Source: Dendrolimus kikuchii
Taxonomy: Eukaryota > Arthropoda > Insecta > Lepidoptera > Lasiocampidae
Length of the DNA: 64,000 nt
Direction: 5' to 3'
NCBI GenBank assembly: GCA_019925095.2
Contig: CM034398.1
Location: 4,975,001-5,039,000 of the forward strand
Shown here: positions 54,961-64,000 of the stretch, piece after piece
Numbering within the stretch: the stretch's first letter is position 1
Layout: each line of letters starts with the position of its first letter
Program-made: the position numbers and the translations under genes
The notes under the pieces: generated by a model
Seen by the model: the letters and a program-made list of their open reading frames with translations, nothing else
Told to the model about the DNA's origin: nothing
Database searches by the model: none

Positions 54961-55297
54961 GTATAGGTCATTGACATTCATTGACATATAGTATTTTATC
55001 CGTGCAGGAACGGAGAAAGAATACAATTTCCTGCGGCCCGGCGGCCTGTCGTAAGAGGCGACTAAACAACCCACAGCCAGGTGGTAGAGTATTTGCTCGA
55101 CTGGATGGCGACCACCCCTGGTCTAGAGTATGCCGCCATAACAACCTTGTGTTGTGTTCCGGCATTAGTGACCAGGTTCCAATCTCCTTTAAGAGAGCAG
55201 CAGCGCATTTGTAGCACCTTTGTTGTTGCAAATGTCCATAGGCGATGGTAACCGCTTTCCATCTAGTGGGCCGTCTGCCTGTCTGCTGAACTCCTGC

Positions 55298-55341
<44 letters not shown>
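54961..55341 (+). mobile_element. SINE-A nested in Hel-C, long poly(A)
   Basis: The body starts at 54999 (TCCGTGCAGG). The poly(A) run of about 40 (55302-55341) is the longest in the window, which suggests a young insertion. GAGTATA occurs before (54954-54960) and after (55342-55348). The 5' junction carries about 38 bp of extra sequence, partly an inverted copy of the flank. Confidence 0.82.
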
Positions 55342-55344
<3 letters not shown>

Positions 55345-55605
55345 TATAATCACAGATTTCGTCAAAGCTAGACTTTTAATTTGACTTTAACAAAAAACAA
55401 ATGAGTATTAGGTATATGCGTGTGTGTGTCAAATGGTTGTGTGTGTAATGTTTTTTTTTTATTAAATGTTTTTTTTTGCATAATTAAAAAAATATGAATT
55501 CTGCACTCCTTCTCTATATAGAGTGTGCGATATTTCATACTCCTCCATCCGCGTAATTTTCGTAAAAAGGGATACAAAGTTTTTACTTCACATATTAATA
55601 TACTG

Positions 55606-56009
55606 ATTTTCCTAATTATAAATAATATGACACCAACTATTTATAGACACAACGTATGCGAAATAATACATCATCAAAATAACAGACATACAATTTGAAT
55701 TGGAATTGTAATTATTGTTTATAACATGCATTACACTAACCCTATGGAAATTCGCAACAAAGTCATTCATTTCGAATTATAGTTTCGTGTTTAATGTAAT
55801 ATTAGAACTTGTTAAATTAATTTGTTGCTTCTACAGCGATGCCTGGGGGTTAACAGTGCACTTTTGAAGATCACTGGTGGGCGTAGCTGTGTTAATTGCT
55901 AGTATTCATCTGATATTACTCCTGTTTAAGTATAGGGGTATTATCCAGCATATTGCGCTATTTAATACAAGGTTACAAAATTAGAAAACAAAATAACAAA
56001 CTGGAGCTT
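55606..56009. other. No recognised feature
   Basis: AT-rich spacer. Confidence 0.25.
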
Positions 56010-56167
56010 TTTGAGCCAAATGTAACAATTACCACATGTTGCTGGTGACGGAAATCATCATGATGAAACTTGTAAATCGTGATGAAACCGATGCGTCATA
56101 CGCGAGGATGCCTTGGACAAGCGTGGCGAATATACTGCCCGATTCCTTTCGAAATGTAGGGAGACCC
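56010..56167 (+). mobile_element. SINE-H fragment
   Basis: GTAACAATTACCACATGTTG, AAATCGTGATGAAACCGATG, CCTTGGACAAGCGTGGCG. Diverged body without head. Confidence 0.55.
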
Positions 56168-56280
56168 GAGCCCTCTCTCTTTTCTTTCACTAAATTCCAA
56201 TTAATTGGGGTCGGCACAATGTCTTTTCCTTCCACACTCTTCTATTCTGACATACATCTTCTGTCACATGTTGTCCTGAC
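56168..56280 (-). mobile_element. RTE-F 3' end
   Basis: CCAATTAATTGGGGTCGGCA and TTCTATTCTGACATACATCT are the reverse of 1140-1220. Confidence 0.6.
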
Positions 56281-56284
56281 CTTA

Positions 56285-56600
56285 AAAAATAAAAATCTAG
56301 AAACTGATTGCAGCGCCATCGACCGGGGCCAATTGGTAATCTAAATCATTCTCGAATCTACTTGAAAAAACACAAAAAAAATATGGGTCCCACCGCTAAA
56401 GAGGTGTTCACCGGCGCCACCTATCGGGTCCAATCGTAAATCTAAACCATCCCGGGAACCACTTGAACTCATACAAAAATAATTTCACCTAAATCCTGGC
56501 ACCGGCCTACAGCGTTATCTACCTGATTCCAATTTGAATCTAAGCCATGCCGGGACCCACTTGAGCACACACAAAAATAATTCACCTAAATCAGACAAAT
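56285..56600 (-). mobile_element. Hel-B-like element with three internal units
   Basis: Three head-to-tail copies of the unit GCGCCACC(T)..GGGTCCAAT..AATCTAAACCAT..CACTTGA..CACAAAAATAATTTCACC start near 56312, 56413 and 56510. The CTAG end is lost. Confidence 0.55.
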
Positions 56601-56921
56601 AAAAATGAGTTTAAATGCAGTCAACATTACCGAAATCGACCGAGAAAGGTCAAATTAATGGCTAGACTAATGTTTTGTTTACTTATTATCCTATTCCGGA
56701 CAAAGACAATTCCAAAAATACAAAAATCATAAAAATTGGGCCGGCCGTTCTTGAATTATAAATGGTGTAACTAACACGACTTTGTTTTATATGTACATCT
56801 TAGATCGACCACAAATACGGCCCAAAAAAAGGGCACCAAAATTGGTGCACTGGCTTCCCACGCCTGTTAGTGTCATTTTGAGTTCTTTATTGGTTGGAGC
56901 TCTCGCAAAAAAAAAAACACT

Positions 56922-56998
56922 ATGCCGTCCTGTGTCATAAAAATGTGTCGCAATTATTTTAAAAGAGGAAAAGATAAGGATAATATCTCATTTCATCG
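56922..56998 (+). CDS. THAP zinc-finger protein, exon 1
   Basis: ATG opens MPSCVIKMCRNYFKRGK and runs to the codon split at the donor GTAAGT (56999-57004). The first zinc ligands are Cys4 and Cys9. Joined to 57691 it gives FHRLPADP in phase, so the two exons share a THAP domain. THAP proteins bind DNA and are often derived from P-element-type transposases. The exon precedes a 692-bp intron. No promoter was identified. Confidence 0.7.
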
Positions 56999-57038
56999 GT
57001 AAGTTTAACACTTTTCTCATGATTTCTTTATAAAAACA

Positions 57039-57488
57039 CTAGTGGCCCCGGCAGACGTTGACCTGCCTTTAAAAAATAAAATTCTAGAAGCCGATCCCAG
57101 AGCCACCTACCGGTTCTAATTGCGAATCTAAACCATCTGGGTACCCAGTCAAACACACAAAAGCAAAATCACCAAAATCGCTCCAGGTGATTAGGAGGAT
57201 CTTAATTAACAAATAAAGAATAGGGGTTGATCGTAGAGGGGTGAAAATTGAGGATTGTATGTATTTTTGTATGTTGTATCATAAAAAAGTAGAAATTAAA
57301 AATTTTGTCTAAAAAATAAATAAAAAATTTAGGGGTGGACTACCCCTAACATTTAGGGGGATGAAAAATAGATGTTGGCCGATTCTCATAGATACCGGAT
57401 AAGCACAAAAAATTTCATCAAAATCGGTCAAGCCGTTTCGGAGGAGTATGGCAACGAAAACTGTGACACGAGAATTTTATATATTAGA
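57039..57488 (-). mobile_element. Helitron inside the THAP intron
   Basis: CTAG at 57039-57042 after an A, the GGCAGACGTTGACCTGCC hairpin region, Hel-B-like CCACCTACCGGTTC, and the far end TTATATATTAGA before a T (57489). On the minus strand it starts TCTAATATATAAAAT. 450 bp, longer than 95-280 because of extra internal sequence (57230-57400). Confidence 0.78.
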
Positions 57489-57690
57489 TGAAATTTAATT
57501 TCGATATTTTAAAGGTTATCGAATTGACAAATGATGTAAGGTGAGAACTGGGTATTATTTTCCAAAATTTGGGGAATTTTATTACGATTTTTTTATATGA
57601 AAGATGAATAATTTAAAAAATCTATAGAAAACAGGCACATGTAATGTTTGTGTGTATGGTTTTCTCAAACCAGTTTATATTACGTTTTAG

Positions 57691-57886
57691 ACTTCCTGCG
57701 GATCCAATTGTAGCAAATAATTGGATAAAAGTAATCCGAGAATCGCAAGATGACCACCACTGGAATCCCAACAAAAGGTTGCTTGTGTGTTCCAGTCATT
57801 TCGAAAAAAAGAAATTTATATATCGAAAAAAGATTCTAGGAGAATTAAAAAAGGAACTGTGCCAAGCAAGGTGTGTATTGAAGTAG
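57691..57886 (+). pseudogene. THAP zinc-finger protein, exon 2, with a probable one-base deletion
   Basis: The acceptor TTACGTTTTAG ends at 57690. Joined to exon 1 the protein has Cys4-X4-Cys9-X49-Cys59-X2-His62, within the C2CH THAP spacing. Trp37 and Phe63 are also at expected places (NNWIKVI, CSSHF). The end of the domain, usually a GAVPTIF-like box, is out of frame. The alternative frame reads RRIKKGTVPSK, which restores the box if one A in the run near 57832 is missing. As written the frame ends CQARCVLK with a stop at 57886. A donor-like AAG|GTGTGT at about 57869-57875 may lead to a lost or distant exon 3. Either an assembly homopolymer error or a true inactivation. Confidence 0.65.
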
Positions 57887-58807
57887 CAATATTTATTCAA
57901 TTATAAGATTAATAGTAATAACGGTTCATACATTTCAATCATATTTTTTCTTATTGGTTTTGGAAATTAACCGTTCACCATGAAATTCGCCATATGTATG
58001 TACTTGAAGTAACGGAAATAAACATAATATACCTTTTAAAATAGAAAACACGAGATAATATAAACACGGGATATTTGAAGTATCATGCAAGCAACGTTGA
58101 ATTAACCAATTATGTATTGTTGCAGTGCCTGCTTTTGCTGGATAGAAAATTTAGTTTTATGTGAAGTGTTACAGTTTTGTAATAGATTCAATAGTAATTT
58201 AGTGTATAATTTAAACATATATTTTATATAGTTCCATTTTATGTTACCTAAAAACATGTTAAAAATTTATGGAGATATGGTGTAATTACATTTTTTAATA
58301 CATTATTGTCATAATAAGATATTAATTTTGTCTGTATTCTGTTAGCTGCATCTCCATTAAATCCTAATAAAGAAATAATTTCGTATATTAATATGATAAA
58401 AAACAATTTTTAGTTTATAAAGTAATCAAACCGAACTAGTTTGATTAAAAACTTTTGTACATGAATGTTTTTATTTTTATAATAGCTCTTTTCAAGTGGT
58501 TTAGTTGCTCTTAAGTCCCTGCACTAAAATATCCCGTGTACCTACCCCGTAGTTCCTACTACTGATCTAACTTTGGATTACACATAAAGCCCACTACCCT
58601 ATATGAGCCCATCGAATCGTTCCAAGTTCCAACTATTACAACTTATTTCACTGACTTTTAGCGCAGTGTAATCTTTGGGGCATAAATAAATAAATATTTT
58701 TTATTATTATTTAATTTATTTTACATGTACTCAAATATGTTATGAATACATTTTTGCATGTATTTTTTATGGTTCGTTCCAAGACACAACTTTGGTTGCT
58801 AATTGGT
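57887..58807. other. No recognised feature
   Basis: AT-rich. No further THAP-gene exon could be identified. Confidence 0.3.
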
Positions 58808-59058
58808 AGGTGGTAGGTTGCCAGGTGGTAGGGCATTTGCCCGACTGGATGGCTACCACCCCTGGTCTAAAGTATGTCGCCATAACAACCTTCGAGTTGT
58901 GTTCCGGCATTAGTGACCAGGTTCCAGTTCCCCTTAAGAGAGCAGCAGCGCATTTGTAGCACCTTTGGTGTTGCAAATGTCCATAGGCGATGGTAACCGC
59001 TTTCCATCAAGTGGGCCATTTGCCTCTCTGCTGATCTCCTGCAATAAAAAAAAAAATA
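58808..59058 (+). mobile_element. SINE-A copy, truncated
   Basis: From GGTTGCCAGGTGGTAGGGC to CTCCTGCAATAAAAAAAAAA. Outer body and head missing. Confidence 0.88.
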
Positions 59059-59870
59059 ATAATAATAGTTTATTTAAAAGAAACTAAAACCTCTGAGTAA
59101 TATTAAATTATAACACATTAAGCGTATAAATCGTAACGATCATTTAAACTTTTCGCTTACATAAAAAAATATTTAATTATAAAAATTGAGGTAATATTTT
59201 TTACCTGATATCCCTAAAACACGCACACGTTGATAGTTTTACAAGAGTGAATACAGCAACGCTTCGCATTTTTGATGCCGTTTTTGACGGTGTTGTTTGT
59301 TAGCAATGCTCTGTCTAGACATGTTATATCTCAATGATGTACATATAGATTTCGAATTTCCACTTTACCCATACAAAGACACTCGTGACCAACCGCATCG
59401 TCCAATTATAATATATACTGGTTATACTTTGCACGTGTTTGTAATTATAGATTTATATGTACGTAATCTGTAATTATCAAAATTACACGATTAAAATGAC
59501 AGCGACTGCTAAATAAACAAATGTCACTAATATGTTTTTAATTATATAATCGCCTATTAATCAGCGCTGTTGACGACAGTACTATTAATTTATAACTTGT
59601 TTCTGCATGTTTTTCAGGTCAACCGGTTAAACGCTGTCATTTGAGGTTATAACTTGTATTTATTATTAACTAAGTCGTTGACAAAATGGTTCAACTTTAT
59701 TTAATTGCGACTCTTGAGTCTTGATCGCATAAAATAATCGAGTACACAGCCTCCCGGAGTAAATTTCTTTAATAATCATCTGTACATTGAGTTTATGTTC
59801 GTGATTTTTTTCTTCCTGGCTAACGCCATTCATATAATTGAACTTTTAAACATTCGGGGTCATCGACCAT
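59059..59870. other. No recognised feature
   Basis: AT-rich; nothing assigned. Confidence 0.25.
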
Positions 59871-60345
59871 GACGTCAAGACGCGTATATCAGCAGCTTGG
59901 GACAAGTGGCGTGAGGTGACAGGTGTCATTTGCGACCCCAAAATGCCGGTTAAGTTAAAAGGACAGGTCTACAAATCCATTATTAGACCTGTCCTTTTAT
60001 ATGGCAGTGAAACGTGGCCTGTACTTGAGCGACACAAGCAGGAGCTGCGTGTCACGGAAATGAATATGCTTCGATGGATGTGTGGAGTCACGCGGAAGGA
60101 TCGTGTCAGGAACTCCCGCATCCGCGGCAGTCTTCACGTCCGTGACATTGTAGGAGAGTCGCTTACGCTGGTACGGTCACGTTTTACGGAAATATTGTGA
60201 AGGATGACATGTGTACCAATGGTCTCAATACAAGGGATGCCGAAGATCGCGCTAAGTGGGGAAGAAAAAGTAGGAAAGTGAACCCTGGGCGTCGAAGTAA
60301 TAACTCCGAAGGCAACCAGGATTTAACGCTCGGATGATGATGACT
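59871..60345 (+). pseudogene. RTE-like LINE (RTE-E) C-terminus
   Basis: The frame reads ISAAWDKWREVTGVICDPK, then VYKSIIRPVLLYGSETWP, LRVTEMNMLRWMCGVTRKDR. This is the region just after the polymerase core of RTE-clade LINEs. The open part 59916-60200 stops where later copies continue, so a frameshift has occurred near 60170. The end is GGATTTAACGCTCGGATGATG. No YxDD motif is included. Confidence 0.78.
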
Positions 60346-60349
60346 ATAA

Positions 60350-60584
60350 TTCTTCTGTTCGTCTGTATGTCACTGAACTCCTCCTAAACGGTTGGACTGA
60401 CTTTGATGAAATTTTTTGTTTGTGTTCAAGTGGATTTGAGAATGGTTTAAATTCACAATTGGATTCTGTAGTTCTTTGTGTTTATTTGAGTGGGGTCACT
60501 CGGTGTTTTAAATCACTATCACTAGGTCATCGGGACCTAGATTTTTATTTCTCAGAGCAAGGCAACGTCTTCCGGGCCCGCTAG
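60350..60584 (+). mobile_element. Helitron Hel-B copy, plus orientation
   Basis: TATAATTCTTCTGTTCGTCT at the left. At the right GGCAACGTCTTCCGGGCCCG, then CTAG (60581-60584) before a T. The hairpin pairs less well than in the copy at 95-280. Confidence 0.72.
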
Positions 60585-60651
60585 TACATTATAAAATATT
60601 TAAATAATATTTATTTCAATAATAATTTATTTGTGACCGTTATGTAAATTT

Positions 60652-61336
60652 GTGAAAAATCATCATTATATTAATACGTGAAGCATTTTGTACCCCTTTT
60701 TACGAAAAATGCACGGAAGGAGGAGTATGAAATTTCGCATATTTATAGTTTATATAGAGAAGGAGTGCAGAACGCTATTTTTTTTAATTATGCATAAAAA
60801 ATACATTCAATATCTAAATCAATAAAACAAAGCATTACACACATTACCATGGATTTGACACACACACATCTATATACTCTTTTGTTTATTGTTATAGTCA
60901 AATTAACTGTGTAGTGAGTGGCCTCGGCGAAATCTGTGATTATAGAAGTAGTCTTTGACTAGAACCTTAATAATTTTGAAACTTGTAATTAGTAGCGCTT
61001 AGTAGACCTCTCACGCGACCAAAAGGCTGGCGTCTATTTTGCTCAAAGGGTAAGCATTGCTATTCAGCGTGGTAACGCCGCCAGCCTTTTGGGAACGTTC
61101 CCGGTAAGTGACAGTGGTTTGGGACCAATATTTTATCTATAATTTTGCTCTCTTTTTTTATTATTTAGTTTTAGTATTTAATTTTAGGTTTCTATTTTAT
61201 AGTTTAGTTTAATTTTTAAAATAATTTTGGTTGTTACAATAAATAAATTAAGTTTGAAAAAAAAAAACATAAATATAATTCCACTTGTAATTTAAATTAA
61301 TTATGGTCGAATTTCGACCACTGGGCGACCACTAAG
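60652..61336 (+). mobile_element. Helitron Hel-C with a nested LINE
   Basis: It begins TCATTATATTAATACGTGAA and ends GGTCGAATTTCGACCACTGG, CGACCACTAAG (CTAG mutated to CTAAG). The uninterrupted TATAGTTTATATAGAGAAGG at 60734-60753 is the empty site for the insertion at 95-280. It is interrupted at 60991-61282. Confidence 0.8.
60991..61282 (+). mobile_element. 5'-truncated LINE end with 10-bp target duplication
   Basis: ACTTGTAATT occurs at 60981-60990 and again at 61283-61292. The insert includes GCCGCCAGCCTTTTGGGAAC, an AT-rich UTR, CAATAAATAAATTAAG and a poly(A) run (61256-61267) followed by CATAAATATAATTCC. A textbook target-primed insertion. Confidence 0.82.
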
Positions 61337-61854
61337 TAGTTATATGAAATGTGTAAACAAAGTAAAAATTATGAAATAAAAGTATTTATGAATAATCATT
61401 CTATTATTGATATCGGCCATAGATAAGTATTGTATCAAGAATCTTATTTTACTTATTTATTATCGTGCTTTTTGTTATATAGCGTATGTAGTACGGATCT
61501 GAGGCGTAACTCTCAAATGACTTTCGTTTTAGAACTTCTTTTTTTTTAAATATTGCGATGTACGAGAATAATTCCCATACTACGTGACGGCATTCAGGGG
61601 AGGAGGTAAATACCACGCTTGGTCACTGGGGCTGTTGGGGGATCTTAGGCTTTCGTCACTTAGTCAATATTCTCTAGCCAAAGCTCGCGCTTTTTCCAGC
61701 CATATTCAAATATAAAGTCGCGCAGCGTTTAGCGCTTTAAACGGATAATGAGCCAAAACATTTTTGATTTTACTTTCTATTTTTCAAAAATGATTACAAC
61801 CATATTTATGAATTACTACGTGATAATTAGATGGGGAGGAGGGCGTCATGGCAT
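61337..61854. other. No recognised feature
   Basis: A GC-balanced patch at 61560-61700 was not assigned. Confidence 0.25.
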
Positions 61855-61985
61855 ATAGATAGATAGATAACACTTTATTGTACACCATTACAGAAAACTT
61901 ACGAATTAGTATTATTTTAATTGTGTACAAAGGGCGGTCTTATCGCTAAAAAGCGATCTCTTCCAGACAACCCGTGGCAAGAATA
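61855..61985 (-). mobile_element. LINE 3' end tail-P, best-preserved copy
   Basis: The tail ATAGATAGATAGATAA, then CACTTTATTGTACACC, GGGCGGTCTTATCGC and the perfect hairpin GATCGCT/AGCGATC (TCGCTAAAAAGCGATC region at about 61941). Confidence 0.7.
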
Positions 61986-62319
61986 TTGCTGATTAGGAGT
62001 GGCGATGGTGGTATACATAATTATTGTACGATTACTTACATTTTAATAATAAATATATAACTATACTATATATACAAATATACACATAAGTTATATACAT
62101 ATACAAGATATGGTGATAAAATTTAACTATTTAAACAATAAATATGTACAATATAATATCTACTAATTATATAAAATTACATATCATTATATTACAGATA
62201 GTATTTCCTGACCATGTTCTTAAATGTTATTAGAGATTTTGCTTACAACAGGTGGTCACCGAGACGGGGTCAGGATCTTGTAAAAAGAAAGTCTATATAG
62301 TGTTATAACTATATAGATT
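61986..62319. other. No recognised feature
   Basis: AT-rich spacer. Confidence 0.25.
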
Positions 62320-62590
62320 AACAGCGCGTTCCTTTAGTAGCTGACAACGCTCAAAATGCTCCAAGAGCCGTTCCACCTGGCGACCGCGGTTGTTATGATC
62401 GTGGCAAAAACGTCACTAATGACGTCATAATTTTTGATCATACAACGCTCACAACGACCCATGTCAAGAGGCGGGTCAAACAACCGTCCCATTATAGTTT
62501 ATGATTGCAATGCCTGCAAGCAAGTGGAACGGGAAAGAACGCGGTGATGAACGTGGCCCTTGTGAGCCACTAGTGGAACATAGCCTATGT
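62320..62590 (-). repeat. Repeat K, copy 2
   Basis: CGCGTTCCTTTAGTAGCTGA, CCATGTCAAGAGGCGGGTC, GCAAGTGGAACGGGAAAGAA parallel 26590-26960. The minus strand encodes HDHNNRGRQVERLLEHFERC in one frame, with a frameshift relative to the upstream GRCERCMIKNYDV. Confidence 0.5.
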
Positions 62591-62667
62591 TGTTGTAGTT
62601 ATAAAGAAATTTTTGTTTATTCTTCCTAGAATTTATTCGATTTATCGTGGGGATGGATGAATTATAC

Positions 62668-62887
62668 CAGGTGGTAGGGCATTTGCCCGACTGGATAGCT
62701 ACCACCCCTGATCTAAAGTACGTTGCCATAACAACCTTGAGTTGTGTTCCGGCATTAGTGACCAGGTTCCAGTCTCCCTTAAGAGAGCAACAGTGCTTTT
62801 GGTGTTGCAAATGTCCATAGGCGATGGTTGCCGCTTTCCATTAAATGGGCCGTCTGCCTGTCTAGTGAACTCTTGCAATAAAAAAAT
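62668..62887 (+). mobile_element. SINE-A copy, truncated
   Basis: CCAGGTGGTAGGGCATTTGC to ACTCTTGCAATAAAAAAATG, with a small deletion around the GCAGCGCATTTGTAGC block. Confidence 0.88.
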
Positions 62888-63584
62888 GGAACGAAAATGG
62901 CTGACGAAAGGCGTTCGAGTATAAGCCCTACAATCAGAACAATTCCTTGTTTATTTGCCTTTGTTATTTACTTTCCACTTTATAAGTAGCTCTAGCGACG
63001 ATGCGCCTTAACACATATAGTCCCGAGCTAACTCCATCAGGGAATCTGCGTCCCCGCACTAAATTTGCTAAGATAAACTTGAACAACACTGTAAAATATA
63101 ACAAACCTTCACATGTCCATATTTGGCCTATTCAGATGTCTTAAGACGGGAACTGAACCGGCTGCTCTTAATCATGGGGCGACAAGTGCCTCTGGCATGT
63201 ACTTACTCATATAGATAGGTTGTCTGTACATCAAAAGCGTGGCTATAAACATTTGACACAGTAGGCTGAGCTATATCACAGTTCCAAATCATTGCTTATA
63301 AAAAAAACAACCATCTATATCTAATTATATATAGATATATCAATAAAAGGCTATCTGTCTGTCAGCCTGTGTGATAGTTCTTCTCTCTGTTTAAAACTTT
63401 AGTGATTAAAATAAGAATTTTATGTGTGAATATTTTTAATGCGACATGCTGCAGGATTCATAATATATGGATTTAGGTAAAGTGCAACTCTAAACACGAA
63501 TGAAATGGTGGATTATATCAATTTACTCTCTGTTCATATCGTTTGATATGGGTCGATTGTCGTGAAAATTGATACATTGGCATA
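62888..63584. other. No recognised feature
   Basis: AT-rich; a Helitron-like word set (AATAAAAGGCTATCTGTCTG) near 63342. Confidence 0.25.
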
Positions 63585-64000
63585 CCTATAGGCCGGGCAC
63601 CTGCTTACCAGACTGACCCCCCTCGACTCCATCCAACGTCGCGACGTTCGTATAAACGACTATCCCTTGCTGACAGATGGTTTAGAATCGCTTAACCTAC
63701 GGAGAGATTTTGTGTCTCTCTGCGTATTCTACCGTCTGTACAATGGGGAGTGTTCCGAGGAACTGTTCGATTTGGTGCCATCCCCGCATTTTCACCACCG
63801 CATCGCTCGCCATCGGCGGGATGTTTACGCTCACTTCCTTGAGCTACCAAGCTTAACTACGCAACGGCTCTCTAGAACGTTTATTCCGCGTACAATAATG
63901 AACGACTTGGAGAGAACTTCCCACCACCGTTTTCCGTCTGCCCTACGACATGGGATCATTTAAGAAGGGCGTTATAAAATTTCTTCGATGCCGGCAACAA
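63585..64000 (+). pseudogene. CR1/Jockey-like LINE ORF2, C-terminal part, cut by the window edge
   Basis: The same family as 44409-45803. The frame 63667-63963 reads LRRDFVSLCVFYRLYNGECS and HFHHRIARHRRDVYAHF. Near 63895 the WNELPAEVFP block is replaced by a frameshifted MNDLERTSHHRFPSA. FKKGVIKFLRCRQ follows in another frame at 63961. It is a decayed copy continuing beyond the window. Confidence 0.8.

Larger units (their letters stand above)
54681..55605 (-). mobile_element. Helitron Hel-C with two nested retroposons
   Basis: CTAG at 54681-54684 follows an A (54680), then comes the GGTCGAA/TTCGACC hairpin. The far end is CACATATTAATATA near 55605. Its sequence is interrupted at 54764 and at about 54961. 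The remaining Hel-C sequence resumes at 55342 (ATAATCACAGATTTCGTC). Confidence 0.75.

Overview
This is eukaryotic, AT-rich, insect-type DNA, most likely from a moth or butterfly. The evidence is a dense mix of Helitrons, RTE-type and CR1/Jockey-type LINE ends, tRNA-derived SINEs, a mariner and a BEL/Pao retrotransposon, plus a short TTAGG-type tract and many AT/CA microsatellites. There are no operons, ribosome-binding sites or CRISPR arrays. I see no complete host gene. The only host-style exon/intron structure is a small two-exon THAP zinc-finger fragment near 57 kb.

The centrepiece is a full-length BEL/Pao LTR retrotransposon at 29925-35780. It has two 235-bp LTRs that read identically, a 5-bp target duplication (GCTAT), a tRNA-type primer site that overlaps the start codon, one uninterrupted 1732-residue Gag-Pol frame and a short polypurine tract. 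It looks young and possibly active. The other coding elements are a 5'-truncated CR1/Jockey-like LINE with an intact reverse-transcriptase frame (44.4-45.9 kb), a second decayed copy of it at the right edge (63.6-64 kb), an older LINE reverse-transcriptase relic (13-14 kb), a LINE C-terminus (22.7-23.3 kb), several RTE-like LINE ends and a broken mariner (39.3-40.5 kb).

Working labels used below (not database names): SINE-A, a composite SINE with a tRNA-like head, a central body and a tail shared with the CR1-like LINE (about 15 copies). SINE-H, a tRNA-headed SINE with a TTATTA-type tail. Hel-B and Hel-C, short Helitrons with 5' TC, 3' hairpin and CTAG, inserted between A and T. RTE-D/E/F/I/J, C-terminal and tail fragments of RTE-like LINEs. 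Tail-P, a LINE 3' end with a conserved GATCGCT/AGCGATA hairpin. Repeats G, K, L and N are unassigned families.

Layout: 0-10 kb Helitron/SINE/RTE patchwork and repeat L. 10-18 kb LINE relics, SINE-H and tail-P. 18-25 kb repeat G, an LTR-like block, a Helitron and LINE ends. 25-29.9 kb a palindrome, repeat K, Hel-C and SINE-A. 29.9-35.8 kb BEL element. 36-44 kb RTE, SINE-H, inverted repeat N, repeat L, mariner and Hel-B. 44-46 kb CR1-like LINE. 47-56 kb a Helitron with an expanded microsatellite, a solo LTR, a full-length SINE-A and a nested Hel-C. 56-64 kb THAP fragment with an intronic Helitron, RTE-E, nested Hel-C, repeat K and the LINE edge copy.

The elements interact mainly as parasites and hosts: retroposons sit inside Helitrons with clear target duplications, a Helitron sits inside another Helitron and inside the THAP intron, and the SINE borrows the LINE's 3' tail. 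Copy counts and percent identities were judged by eye.
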